This document shows, one piece after another, positions 27,868 through 36,392 of a stretch of 64,000 nt of DNA (position 1 is its first letter; each line of letters begins with the position of its first letter). The notes below the pieces were generated by a model. The model made no database searches and had not been told where the DNA came from. It saw only the letters and a list, made by a program, of their open reading frames with translations. The position numbers and the translations under genes are program-made. The stretch is taken from positions 5,721,880 to 5,785,879 of the forward strand of contig NZ_AP024154.1 of assembly GCF_015533855.1 (NCBI RefSeq). The letters are read 5' to 3'. The DNA comes from Echinicola sp. 20G (GTDB lineage: Bacteria > Bacteroidota > Bacteroidia > Cytophagales > Cyclobacteriaceae).

Positions 27868-28227
27868 ATGTCTACCAAATTATTCCTGATCGTACTAATC
27901 ATTCTGACTATTTCTTCCTGTTCAAAATCAGGTAATGACTCCAACAATGATATTTCTGCGATTGCCCGTCAAGTAATTCCTGAAGAAGATCTGCCAAAAA
28001 GCATTATCAAAAATTTAAAAAACAACTTAGCATTTGCTGACCTAGAATTGGTTGAAGTGACTAAATCTAAAAGTAATGAGCACCCTATATACGACTTGAA
28101 ATTTATGGATGAAAGTCACTTTATCATTCGCGCTAAGTTCAACCATGAAGGCAAATTAGTACCTTATGAAACAATCAACCTCAAGATAGCACAGCCTCAA
28201 AAGCAATATTTTTCTATTTTTTATTAA
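27868..28227 (+). CDS. Small lipoprotein of unknown function
   Basis: 119 aa, not recognised as a named family. Residues 1-18 form a lipoprotein signal peptide ending LTISSC, followed by SKSGNDSNNDIS. The mature part resembles small periplasmic PepSY-like domains (IPEEDLPKSIIKNLKNN then LELVEVTKSKSNEHPIYDLKF). That would suggest a protease-inhibitor-like or envelope role, but this is weak. It is a single gene, divergent from murI. Confidence 0.65.
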   Translation: MSTKLFLIVLIILTISSCSKSGNDSNNDISAIARQVIPEEDLPKSIIKNLKNNLAFADLELVEVTKSKSNEHPIYDLKFMDESHFIIRAKFNHEGKLVPYETINLKIAQPQKQYFSIFY

Positions 28228-28541
28228 CCAAATAAAATTATTTTCCATTTACCTATTTTAAAAATTCAAAAAACAGCATTTAAAAAACAATTATCCTGTG
28301 AAATATTCACTATAGAAAAATAGTATTAAAAACCAGTTCTTTTTTTTGAAAAGCTTTTCTATTTTATGGTTAATTTAGCGCTTGAAAAGCACGCCAACTC
28401 ACAAATCTTGAATCCTTTATATCATTTTCGGAATCCCCAATGGGCTTGTCCGTTATGCATAGAAAAAGTAAAAATAATTCAAATTGTGCACTATGGCATA
28501 GTTTCAGCTACTCATATTTACCGTTATTCTAAAGTAAACAT
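28228..28541. other. 314-bp AT-rich intergenic region before the response regulator
   Basis: No protein-coding gene is supported; a 67-codon frame running from 28366 into the next gene lacks protein-like character. The 3' part contains a sigma-54-like -24/-12 element (28494-28509). A T9 tract followed by GAAAAG lies near 28340-28355. Regulatory binding sites for an enhancer-binding protein could lie here. Confidence 0.5.
28494..28509 (+). promoter_or_regulatory. Possible sigma-54 (-24/-12) promoter of the response regulator
   Basis: TGGCATAGTTTCAGCT keeps the invariant GG and GC with exactly 10 nt between them and matches about 11-12 of 16 consensus positions (TGGCACGRNNNTTGCW). It lies 32 nt before the ATG of a sigma-54 activator gene, suggesting autoregulation. 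The -12 half is weak (CAGC for TTGC). Confidence 0.35.
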
Positions 28542-29927
28542 ATGTCCAAGGAAAAGATACTTCTTATAGAAGATGATTTAACATATTCAAAAATCATTAA
28601 AAATTTCCTCGAAAAAAACGAGTATGAAGTAGATAAGACGACCAAAATCGCGGAGGCCTTCAACATGATGGAAAAGGCTGCCTACGATCTTGTGATCACT
28701 GATTACCGACTTCCTGACGGTACCGGCATGGAGGTATTGGAAAGTATTGTTCATCAAAAAAAGAAAACCAGAGTAATTTTGATTACCAATTACTCAGATA
28801 TAAGGACAGCCGTCCGTTCTATGAAGTTGGGAGCTTTTGAATATATTTCTAAGCCAGTTAATCCGGATGAATTGTTAGCTACCGTACAAGAGGCTTTGAA
28901 ATCCACACCTTCCCGGGAGAGTACTGAAATAATTCCATCTAAGCCTAAGAATTCATCTAGTTCCCGATCAACTCTTGCAGAAGACAATAGTCATTATGTG
29001 GTGGGTAAAAGTCCTGAAGCGCTTCAATTAGAACAATATATTTCGTTGGTTGCCCCTACAGAAATGAGTGTAGTTGTTTTGGGAGAAAGTGGCACAGGCA
29101 AGGAATTTATTTCAAAACGAATTCACGAAAAATCCAAAAGAAGTAATGGGCCATTTGTAGCCATCGATTGTGGCGCTTTATCAAAAGAACTTGCAGGAAG
29201 TGAACTCTTTGGGCATGTGAAAGGAGCCTTTACAGGGGCATTAGACAATAAGACAGGACACTTTGAAATGGCTAATGGAGGAACTATTTTCTTGGACGAA
29301 ATAGGAAATCTAAGCTATGAAGTTCAGATCAAATTGTTACGAGCTATTCAAGAGAGGAAAATAAGAAAAATAGGAGGCACTAAAGATATCCCCATTGATG
29401 TAAGAATCATTGTTGCTACCAATGAAGACCTATCCAATGTCGCCAAAAGTGGGGAATTTAGAGAAGACCTTTACCACAGGCTAAATGAGTTTAGTTTAAA
29501 ATCAAGTCCTCTAAGAGAAAGAGGCGCAGACCTTTTTCACTATTCTGACATCTTTCTTCAAGATGCCAATGAATCTTTGGGCAAATCCATTAAAGGGTTC
29601 AACAGCGATGTGAAAGAAATATTTGAGAGATATAGTTGGCCAGGCAATTTAAGAGAGCTTAAGAATATAATTAAAAGAGCTGTATTGCTTTCAAGTGATG
29701 ATTATATACAAAAAGAAGCTTTACCTGTGGATTTACTTTTACCTGAAAACTCAAGTTCTAATAATTCAGGCACAAAAGATCTAAAGTCTTCATTTGAAGT
29801 TCAAGAAAAAGCCATGATCATAAAGACTTTAAACGATGTAAAACACAATAAATCCAAGGCTGCAAAAATCTTAAATATTGACCGCAAAACACTTTACAAC
29901 AAAATAGAGAAATACGGCATAGACTGA
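28542..29927 (+). CDS. Sigma-54-dependent response regulator (NtrC family)
   Basis: 461 aa. The receiver domain (1-125) has acidic residues Asp11/Asp12, phospho-acceptor Asp54 (ITDYRLPDG), Thr/Ser switch and Lys of SKPVN. The AAA+ domain follows from about 150: Walker A GESGTGKE, the sigma-54 contact loop GAFTGA (complete), Walker B GGTIFLDEIGNL, and the R-finger region. A C-terminal Fis-type helix-turn-helix contains KSKAAKILNIDRKTLYNKI. It should activate RpoN promoters after phosphorylation. It ends 5 bp from the 3' end of the convergent hybrid kinase, the likely partner. Confidence 0.95.
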   Translation: MSKEKILLIEDDLTYSKIIKNFLEKNEYEVDKTTKIAEAFNMMEKAAYDLVITDYRLPDGTGMEVLESIVHQKKKTRVILITNYSDIRTAVRSMKLGAFEYISKPVNPDELLATVQEALKSTPSRESTEIIPSKPKNSSSSRSTLAEDNSHYVVGKSPEALQLEQYISLVAPTEMSVVVLGESGTGKEFISKRIHEKSKRSNGPFVAIDCGALSKELAGSELFGHVKGAFTGALDNKTGHFEMANGGTIFLDEIGNLSYEVQIKLLRAIQERKIRKIGGTKDIPIDVRIIVATNEDLSNVAKSGEFREDLYHRLNEFSLKSSPLRERGADLFHYSDIFLQDANESLGKSIKGFNSDVKEIFERYSWPGNLRELKNIIKRAVLLSSDDYIQKEALPVDLLLPENSSSNNSGTKDLKSSFEVQEKAMIIKTLNDVKHNKSKAAKILNIDRKTLYNKIEKYGID

Positions 29928-29932
29928 TTGAG

Positions 29933-32485
29933 TTAGCTCATTTGGCTGAGCAACTGATAATCTTCAAGAATCTGATCCAAGACCAATAGGGTTTCATCCT
30001 TAATCTTTTCTACCATACCTGCTGCTCCAGAAGTATTCCCTTCCTTGAGGTCATATTCCAAACCCCTAGCCAAAATGCTAGACTTTATCTTTAATTGGCC
30101 AAGCCTGCTGCCCAGCTTATGTGCAATTTCCAACAATGAATCCCAATTTTGAGATTGATTGGCCTGGTCGAGTTCAATCAAATCTGTTGAAGTGGTAGTA
30201 CAAAAATCCAACAAAACCTCTCTCAACATTTCTTCATCGTTCATGCAGAATTTCTTCAGGTCCACTAGGTTGTAACCCTGCCCTTCCGTAATACCATTTT
30301 CTGTCTTTGAGGCAGGTACTACGCTGGCCTGTACAGCTTCCAGTTTTAGAATTTTACCTATTTCCTTGATCAAATCATCTTCCTTAAATGGCTTTAAGAC
30401 AATTTCATCAAAGCCTGCTTCCTCCAGTTGGTCACGTTCTTTTGCAAATACATTGGCCGTAATGGCAATCGCAGGCAAATCTTTATATGCTACTTTGGAG
30501 CGCAAAATTCTCAAAGCTTCATAACCACTGACCTCTGGCATTTGGATATCCAGTAAAGCCAAGTCAAATGCTACCTCTTCTAACTCATCCCGCATGGACA
30601 CTCCTCCCAAATAATCATGCACATGGGCACCGTTGCTCTCCAGCAATAGCTTGGCAAACTTTAAGCCTATTGGATCATCATCCACCAACAATATATTCAA
30701 ACCTTTAAGATCATAAGAAGTACTGTATTCATCCGCATGTGCAATTTCTGCCTCCACCAACTCAACAGGCACGACGAATTTAATCTCTGTGCCTTCTCCT
30801 AATTGACTCTCCAGTTCAATCTTACCTTTGAGCAGATCTAACATCCTTTTGACAATAGCCAAGCCTAAGCCTGTACCGCCGTACCTCCTGTTAATTGAAC
30901 CATCACCTTGATTAAATTCCTTGAATATATTCTGCTTGAAGTCTTCCGTCATTCCAATCCCCGTATCTGCAACTACTACAGATAAGTACCCTGTTGATTC
31001 AAAATTAATTCGGACTTCCACCTTACCTTTTTCGGTAAATTTCATGGAGTTACCAATCAAATTATTCAGTATTTGACTGATTCTCAACTCATCCCCTGAA
31101 AGCCACTTATCCTCAGGAAGATCAATCTTCCAGATAAAATCAAGTTGTTTATCTTTTGCTTTCAATTCAAATGAATTTCTTATAGAATTAAAAAGTTGAT
31201 AAGGGTCAAAAGGGTGATTTTCGATAGCAATCTTACCTGCCTCTAGTTTGGACAAATCCAAAATGTCATTAACAATTCCAGAAAGTGTTTCCGCGGCAAA
31301 TCCTACCATGTTCACATAATCTTCCTGATCTTTGGTCATGGAAGTCTTTTTAATGGCGTCGTTATACCCTTGAATGGCATGGAGTGGATTACGAATTTCA
31401 TGGCTCATATTAGCAAGAAAATTCTGTTTGGCCTTCGCAAGATTATCTGAACGCTCTTTGGCTTTTTCTAACTCTACACGATAGCTTTCATCTTTATTGA
31501 TCTCAGTGAGAATACTATAAATAAAGGCAGAAGAACCCACCACCCCTACGAAAATCAGTACTCCCAATAAGATTGAGACATCAAAGGCCAAATCATACAA
31601 TGAGTTATTTTTCTGCTTGGCTTCTTGGATGGCATCTTTCTGTAGGTTTGAAATCACAGACTGCGTTTCTTCAATCAGCGCCTTGTTTTTTTCTGTCAAT
31701 TCTTGTTCTAAATTGGCCAAATTAGATCTCAATCTCTGCTCCTCATAATTGATATCCAACAAAAATTGTTTGACCGTGTACAAAACAGAATCTGATGCAG
31801 CACCAATTCCCTGACTTAAAGTATCAGCACTACTTCTTGGTCTGAATTGCTGGAACATATCTCTGAGATTTTCCATCTCAGCTTCTGTCATCAGGTTTGT
31901 ATTTCGTGAATCAACATTGTTTAACGCCTTTTTCGGAGCTGTATATTCTGAATCTGCCCTATTCGTTCTTCGAATTTTATGATCAAATCGAATCCTTCCC
32001 AAACTTTGAAGTCTATTAAGTTCCTCTTGTCTCTTTATTTTTGTCTCTAAATTCTTGAGGGCTTCCTGGCTGAAATTCCTATTGATCAAATTGTTTTTCA
32101 CGTCCCTTAGACCACTATAAACCGTCACTAGTTCATTGATGTTGAAATTAATCTTTTTCAAATGACTCAGCTCTGCAGTATCATTGGCATACCTTTCGAG
32201 ATAATCCAACCTTCTTTCAATCAGGTCAATATAATTTTCTGCTACGGTAGTATCTCCGTCTGATTTAAAATTCCCTTTGACTTTATCCAATTGGTAGACA
32301 TCCGCCAGCAAAGCATTCAACTGATTGAGTCTTTCACTTGGCTCAGAAAGTGTTTCGACAGTATTCAACAGTTTGTCTAAGCTGAAATAGGTAATCGCGC
32401 TTACGCTCATGACCAAAATAATGGCCAACAAAAATCCTACAACTACTTTTCTTCTTGCTTTATGGGTGGTTTCTGGTTTCTTCAC
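29933..32485 (-). CDS. Hybrid sensor histidine kinase (HisKA-HATPase-REC-Hpt)
   Basis: 850 aa. TM1 at about 13-35 and TM2 at about 301-325 bracket a mostly helical, coiled-coil-prone periplasmic domain of about 265 residues. Then come HisKA with His362 (NMSHEIRNPLHA), HATPase_c (N-box NNLIGNSMKF at 474, DTGIGM at 507, GGTGLGLAIV at 536), a receiver domain with Asp646 (LLDIQMP), and an Hpt domain with His789 (IAHKLGSRLG). It is a full phosphorelay in one chain whose final acceptor could be the adjacent NtrC-type regulator. The sensed signal is unknown. Confidence 0.95.
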   Translation of the reverse strand: MKKPETTHKARRKVVVGFLLAIILVMSVSAITYFSLDKLLNTVETLSEPSERLNQLNALLADVYQLDKVKGNFKSDGDTTVAENYIDLIERRLDYLERYANDTAELSHLKKINFNINELVTVYSGLRDVKNNLINRNFSQEALKNLETKIKRQEELNRLQSLGRIRFDHKIRRTNRADSEYTAPKKALNNVDSRNTNLMTEAEMENLRDMFQQFRPRSSADTLSQGIGAASDSVLYTVKQFLLDINYEEQRLRSNLANLEQELTEKNKALIEETQSVISNLQKDAIQEAKQKNNSLYDLAFDVSILLGVLIFVGVVGSSAFIYSILTEINKDESYRVELEKAKERSDNLAKAKQNFLANMSHEIRNPLHAIQGYNDAIKKTSMTKDQEDYVNMVGFAAETLSGIVNDILDLSKLEAGKIAIENHPFDPYQLFNSIRNSFELKAKDKQLDFIWKIDLPEDKWLSGDELRISQILNNLIGNSMKFTEKGKVEVRINFESTGYLSVVVADTGIGMTEDFKQNIFKEFNQGDGSINRRYGGTGLGLAIVKRMLDLLKGKIELESQLGEGTEIKFVVPVELVEAEIAHADEYSTSYDLKGLNILLVDDDPIGLKFAKLLLESNGAHVHDYLGGVSMRDELEEVAFDLALLDIQMPEVSGYEALRILRSKVAYKDLPAIAITANVFAKERDQLEEAGFDEIVLKPFKEDDLIKEIGKILKLEAVQASVVPASKTENGITEGQGYNLVDLKKFCMNDEEMLREVLLDFCTTTSTDLIELDQANQSQNWDSLLEIAHKLGSRLGQLKIKSSILARGLEYDLKEGNTSGAAGMVEKIKDETLLVLDQILEDYQLLSQMS

Positions 32486-32541
32486 AATATCCTGAATTTC
32501 AGCAAAGTTCTACACAAAAACAATACCAGCAGAGATCATAG

Positions 32542-33171
32542 TTAAAGGTCAGCAAACACCTCTTCAGTAACTGCCTCAAAAGCACAATAAGCTACATAAA
32601 AAGAGAAAGGAATGGTCACCAAAACACCTACAAAAAATAATATCCCGATCAGGTTAATCAGAATCAATAATAAAACAAACAGAAAAAACTTCCACCATTT
32701 CACTGTCACTAGCCTCCTACTATACTCCATAGACTCCCAAAAATCCAAACCTGCGAAAATATGAAGCAGGATTGCAAAGCAATACCCCACCAATAAATAT
32801 ACTCCCGGAATCACTAAAAGTAATATCCCAATACTTACCAAAATCTGACCTATTAACCAAATTAAAATTATGGGTATATAGTATCTAAACCCCTGAAAAA
32901 AGTCAGGATATATTACAGGATCACCATGCTTCAACTTATTGGCTACTAAATAGAACCCTGAAAACAGAGGCCCAGCCAAGAATACACTGAAAAGCACAGC
33001 ATACTCCTTGAAATAAATCAAAAACAATAATTCCAGTGAAATGATAAATGCGGTGTATCCAACCGAAAAGAGAGGTTTTATCTTAAATAGCTCCCATCCA
33101 TTCCTGAAAGCTTCTTCTATATCAAAATCATAGCCCTTGGCTATCAGTTGATTGATTTTTTGTTTATTCAT
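32542..33171 (-). CDS. Integral membrane protein, DUF975-like
   Basis: 209 aa with about five or six hydrophobic segments (about 37-55, 56-78, 95-125, 126-146, 165-200). The short N-terminal amphipathic part YDFDIEEAFRNGWELFK and a motif near IPGVYLLVGYCFA...FWESMEYSRRLV resemble DUF975 and related YciC-like families with no known biochemical function. It lies 56 bp upstream of the hybrid kinase gene in the same direction and may be co-transcribed with it. Confidence 0.7.
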   Translation of the reverse strand: MNKQKINQLIAKGYDFDIEEAFRNGWELFKIKPLFSVGYTAFIISLELLFLIYFKEYAVLFSVFLAGPLFSGFYLVANKLKHGDPVIYPDFFQGFRYYIPIILIWLIGQILVSIGILLLVIPGVYLLVGYCFAILLHIFAGLDFWESMEYSRRLVTVKWWKFFLFVLLLILINLIGILFFVGVLVTIPFSFYVAYCAFEAVTEEVFADL

Positions 33172-33186
33172 ATGTTGGAATCAAAA

Positions 33187-33215
33187 TAAAATACACGGAC
33201 TTCCCGTGTATTTTA
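33187..33215 (-). terminator. Intrinsic terminator of the CBS-domain PLP enzyme gene
   Basis: A 12-bp perfect stem (33187-33198 with 33204-33215) has a 5-nt loop. The minus strand continues TTTTGATT. It separates the PLP-enzyme gene from the membrane-protein gene. Confidence 0.8.
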
Positions 33216-33255
33216 TCGTCTTTTATCTGCAGGCAATTAAAGCTAACCGCTTTTA

Positions 33256-34623
33256 TTATTTTGTTATGGCACCTAAGATATCATGTTTAGTAATAATGTG
33301 AATTTGATGTAAATCATCCCTAACCAACACCGCCTTATCCTTATCCACCATAGAAGAAAGTACATCCAAGGTACTATCGAGGGCCACGAACTTCATTGAA
33401 TCCTCCATCACCTCCTCAACTGTTGCATCTTTCAGATTTGGTTTGACAATAATTTTACTCAAAAGCTTATTATCCGTGATACTACCGATCACTTGGCCAT
33501 TGTCCATCACTGGTATTTGAGACACGCTTTTCTCATTCATAAGCTCTATGGCACTTTTTACCTTATCTCCTTTTTGAGCTACCACTAACTCATAGCTTCC
33601 ATTTCTACTTGTGATTATATCTCTGGCTGTCCCAAAGCTAGTGTCTTCAAGGAAGCCATGATTTCTCATCCAGTCATCGTTATATATTTTCCCCAAATAA
33701 CGCGTACCATGGTCTGGCAATATAATCACCATCACATCATCTTCCTTCAGGTTTTCTTTGGCGTATTCTAGAGCTCCATGAACGGCAGAACCACATGACC
33801 AACCCACAAACAAACCCTCTTCCCTTGACAATCTTCTGGTCATTACCGCAGCATCCTTGTCTGTCACTTTCACAAAATGGTCAATCACAGAAAAATCAAC
33901 GTTCTTGGGTAAGATATCCTCCCCTATCCCTTCTGTTAAATAAGGGTATATTTCATTTTCATCAAACTCTCCCGTTTCTTTGTATTTTTTAAAGACAGAA
34001 CCATAAGTATCGATTCCCACTGAGATCACATTAGCATTTTGTTCTTTGAGGTATTTAGAAGTACCACTCATTGACCCTCCTGTACCTACACCTGCTGCGT
34101 AATGGGTGATTTTGCCTTCAGTATCTTTCCAAATTTCTGGCCCAGTGGTTTCATAATGCGCCTTCCAATTGGACAGGTTATCATATTGATTGGGGTAAAA
34201 GGAATTCGGTATGTCGTTGTTTAGTTTTTTTGCCACTGAATAATAAGACCTAGGGTCATCAGGAGACACATTGGTAGGACATACCACTACCTCTGCTCCC
34301 ATAGCTTTCAGCACATCTATTTTTTCTTTGGATTGCTTGTCCGCCATGGTAAAAATACACTTGTATCCTTTGGCTATTCCTGCCAAGGCAAGCCCCATTC
34401 CGGTATTTCCACTGGTTCCTTCAATAATGGTACCTCCTGGCTTGAGCAATCCTTCTTTCTCTGCATCCTCGACCATTTTGATGGCCATCCTGTCTTTCAT
34501 AGAATTACCAGGGTTAAAATATTCCACTTTTACGTAGATCTGGCCTTTGATACCTTTATTGACTTTATTCAAACGGATCAAAGGAGTATTTCCAATGGTT
34601 TCTATGATGGAATTATAAATCAT
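33256..34623 (-). CDS. Cystathionine beta-synthase (PLP enzyme with CBS pair)
   Basis: 455 aa. The fold-type II PLP domain (1-325) has Lys43 in NPGNSMKDR as the Schiff-base lysine, the phosphate-binding GTSGNTGMGLA, and GTGGSMSGTSKYL. Two C-terminal CBS motifs (about 340-455; KSVSQIPVMDNGQVIGSITD and DKAVLVRDDLHQIHIIT) form a regulatory Bateman module. This layout is that of cystathionine beta-synthase (serine plus homocysteine). Cysteine-synthase activity cannot be excluded. It is a single gene ended by a strong terminator. Confidence 0.9.
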   Translation of the reverse strand: MIYNSIIETIGNTPLIRLNKVNKGIKGQIYVKVEYFNPGNSMKDRMAIKMVEDAEKEGLLKPGGTIIEGTSGNTGMGLALAGIAKGYKCIFTMADKQSKEKIDVLKAMGAEVVVCPTNVSPDDPRSYYSVAKKLNNDIPNSFYPNQYDNLSNWKAHYETTGPEIWKDTEGKITHYAAGVGTGGSMSGTSKYLKEQNANVISVGIDTYGSVFKKYKETGEFDENEIYPYLTEGIGEDILPKNVDFSVIDHFVKVTDKDAAVMTRRLSREEGLFVGWSCGSAVHGALEYAKENLKEDDVMVIILPDHGTRYLGKIYNDDWMRNHGFLEDTSFGTARDIITSRNGSYELVVAQKGDKVKSAIELMNEKSVSQIPVMDNGQVIGSITDNKLLSKIIVKPNLKDATVEEVMEDSMKFVALDSTLDVLSSMVDKDKAVLVRDDLHQIHIITKHDILGAITK

Positions 34624-34732
34624 ATCTATTAGGGTTATTTGTTAGCAATTTACAAATATTTTTCACTTCAAAAGACAAGCCTTTTTTTCCTTTAAAACAT
34701 TCGTTCTGGCAAAAAATTTCCCATAAAACAAA

Positions 34733-34768
34733 AAAAGGAATGACCGTTAATTTACAGTCACTCCTTTT
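34733..34768 (-). terminator. Strand-specific intrinsic terminator of pyrRB
   Basis: A 15-bp stem (34733-34747 with 34754-34768) has a 6-nt loop. The two imperfect positions are G.U wobbles on the minus strand but A.C mismatches on the plus strand. The minus strand then runs TTTTTTTGTTTT. Confidence 0.85.
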
Positions 34769-34789
34769 GCTCATATTTTATAGCTCATT

Positions 34790-35713
34790 TTATTTCACTC
34801 CTGCAAGAAGGTAGAGCACAGCCATCCGGACTGCGACACCGTTCTCAACCTGATTGAGAATAATAGAATGTTCACTGTCCGCTACATCGGAATTAAGCTC
34901 CACGCCTCTATTGATAGGTCCTGGGTGCATAATGACAATTTCCTTGTCCAGCTGATCCAACATCTTCTTATCCACCCCATAATAAAGTGAATACTCGCGT
35001 AGGGAAGGGAAATATTTGATTTGTTGTCTCTCCAATTGGATCCTAAGGACATTGGCTACATCGCACCACTCTAATGCTTTTTTCACATCATATTCCACTT
35101 TCACTCCTAAACTGGAAATGTATTTGGGAAGCAAAGTCACCGGGCCACAAACCATTACTTCTGCTCCCAGCTTCTGTAAGCAGAATATATTGGAAAGTGC
35201 TACTCTTGAATGCAAAATATCTCCAATAATCGCTATCTTTTTGCCAGCCACATCACCCAATTTTTCCCTGATGGAAAAGGCATCCAACAATGCTTGGGTA
35301 GGGTGCTCATGTGTCCCATCTCCTGCATTGACGATATTGGCACTAATATTCTTTGAAAGGAAATGGGGTGCTCCAGGGCTGCTATGCCTCATCACCACCA
35401 TGTCCACTTTCATACTTAGGATATTGTTGACAGTATCCACTAAGGTCTCCCCTTTTTTTACCGAACTATTACTGGAAGAAAAGTTGATAACGTCCGCAGA
35501 AAGCCTTTTCTCTGCTAGTTCAAAGGAAAGTTTTGTTCTAGTGGAGTTTTCAAAGAAAACATTGGCAATGGTGATATCCCTTAAGGAAGGCACCTTTTTG
35601 ATCGGGCGATTGATAACATCTTTAAAATTGTCAGCAGTTTCGAAAATCAACTGGATATCATCTGCTGTTAATCCTTTGATACCCAATAAATGTTTGGTAC
35701 TTAGCTGTTGCAT
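34790..35713 (-). CDS. pyrB: Aspartate carbamoyltransferase catalytic subunit PyrB
   Basis: 307 aa. It condenses carbamoyl phosphate with aspartate, the first committed step of pyrimidine synthesis. The carbamoyl-phosphate loop is FFENSTRTKLSFELA (about residue 52-66). Other signatures are MRHSSPGAP, NAGDGTHEHPTQALLD and MHPGPINRGVEL. No pyrI regulatory subunit is adjacent, and the length fits the class of stand-alone or PyrR-associated enzymes. It follows pyrR after 2 bp. Confidence 0.97.
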   Translation of the reverse strand: MQQLSTKHLLGIKGLTADDIQLIFETADNFKDVINRPIKKVPSLRDITIANVFFENSTRTKLSFELAEKRLSADVINFSSSNSSVKKGETLVDTVNNILSMKVDMVVMRHSSPGAPHFLSKNISANIVNAGDGTHEHPTQALLDAFSIREKLGDVAGKKIAIIGDILHSRVALSNIFCLQKLGAEVMVCGPVTLLPKYISSLGVKVEYDVKKALEWCDVANVLRIQLERQQIKYFPSLREYSLYYGVDKKMLDQLDKEIVIMHPGPINRGVELNSDVADSEHSIILNQVENGVAVRMAVLYLLAGVK

Positions 35714-35715
35714 CC

Positions 35716-36267
35716 TTAGCTTTTAACTTCTTTTTCTGTTATCCAAATCGCATCTTCAGAGAAGCCCTGAGAAGCCCATTCCACACTTACATACTGACTT
35801 TCCAAGGTATTTACCTGTCTTCCAAAGTAATTAGGAATCACGGGATAATCCCTTGTATATTTCCGGTCAATCAAGACCATTAACTCTACTTTTTTGGGTC
35901 TTCCAAAAGCAATCATCGCATCCATAGCCGCTCTTACAGACCTTCCTTTAAAAAGGACATCATCCACAAGAACCACTTTCTTGTTTTCTATTAAAAAATT
36001 GATTTTTGTCTCGTTGGCTTTCAGAGGAATATCCCTTCTTCGAAAATCATCCCGATGAAAAGTGGCATCTAAGTAACCAGAAGGCACATCATGACCGCTG
36101 ATTTCCTTTAGCCTCTTAACTATCTTGTCCAACACCAAAGTCCCTCTGGGCTGTAAACCCAATAAAACCGTATTGTCAAAATCATCGTGATTTTCAATCA
36201 ACTGATGACAAAAACGATCTATGGTTATGGCAATTTGCTTTTGATCTAAGACGAGTCTTTTTTGCAT
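35716..36267 (-). CDS. pyrR: PyrR-type phosphoribosyltransferase (pyrimidine regulator / uracil PRTase)
   Basis: 183 aa. Type I phosphoribosyltransferase fold with the PRPP loop VVLVDDVLFKGRSVRAAMDA and the PyrR-specific GLQPRGTLVLDKI and DRKYTRDYPV segments. In Firmicutes PyrR binds pyr mRNA leaders to cause attenuation and has weak UPRTase activity. Here the predicted leader is only about 12 nt and the gap to pyrB is 2 bp, so classical leader attenuation of this operon seems unlikely. Confidence 0.93.
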   Translation of the reverse strand: MQKRLVLDQKQIAITIDRFCHQLIENHDDFDNTVLLGLQPRGTLVLDKIVKRLKEISGHDVPSGYLDATFHRDDFRRRDIPLKANETKINFLIENKKVVLVDDVLFKGRSVRAAMDAMIAFGRPKKVELMVLIDRKYTRDYPVIPNYFGRQVNTLESQYVSVEWASQGFSEDAIWITEKEVKS

Positions 36268-36283
36268 AGCTGTGATTTGAGCA

Positions 36284-36291
36284 CAAATATA
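36284..36291 (-). promoter_or_regulatory. Candidate -7 box of pyrRB
   Basis: The minus strand reads TATATTTG (exact consensus), 16 nt before the pyrR ATG, giving a leader of roughly 10-13 nt. Confidence 0.55.
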
Positions 36292-36392
36292 AAAATAAAT
36301 TATAAGCAGCCTTCGATGAAAGCATTATTAATGCAACCTCTTTCTAATCCTTCCTCTCCCCAAAATCTCGTCTATACCAATTAACCCCTTAT

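Noticed and set aside
28366..28569. 67-codon plus-strand frame before the response regulator
   Set aside because: It overlaps the true start of the regulator, contains no recognisable domain, and the region fits a control region better.
35016..35726. 236-codon frame antisense to pyrB
   Set aside because: It lies fully opposite a well-conserved gene and arises from codon bias; the translation has no domain.
36268..36392. PyrR-dependent attenuator before pyrR
   Set aside because: A consensus -7 box lies 16 nt before the start codon and no terminator/antiterminator pair is present.
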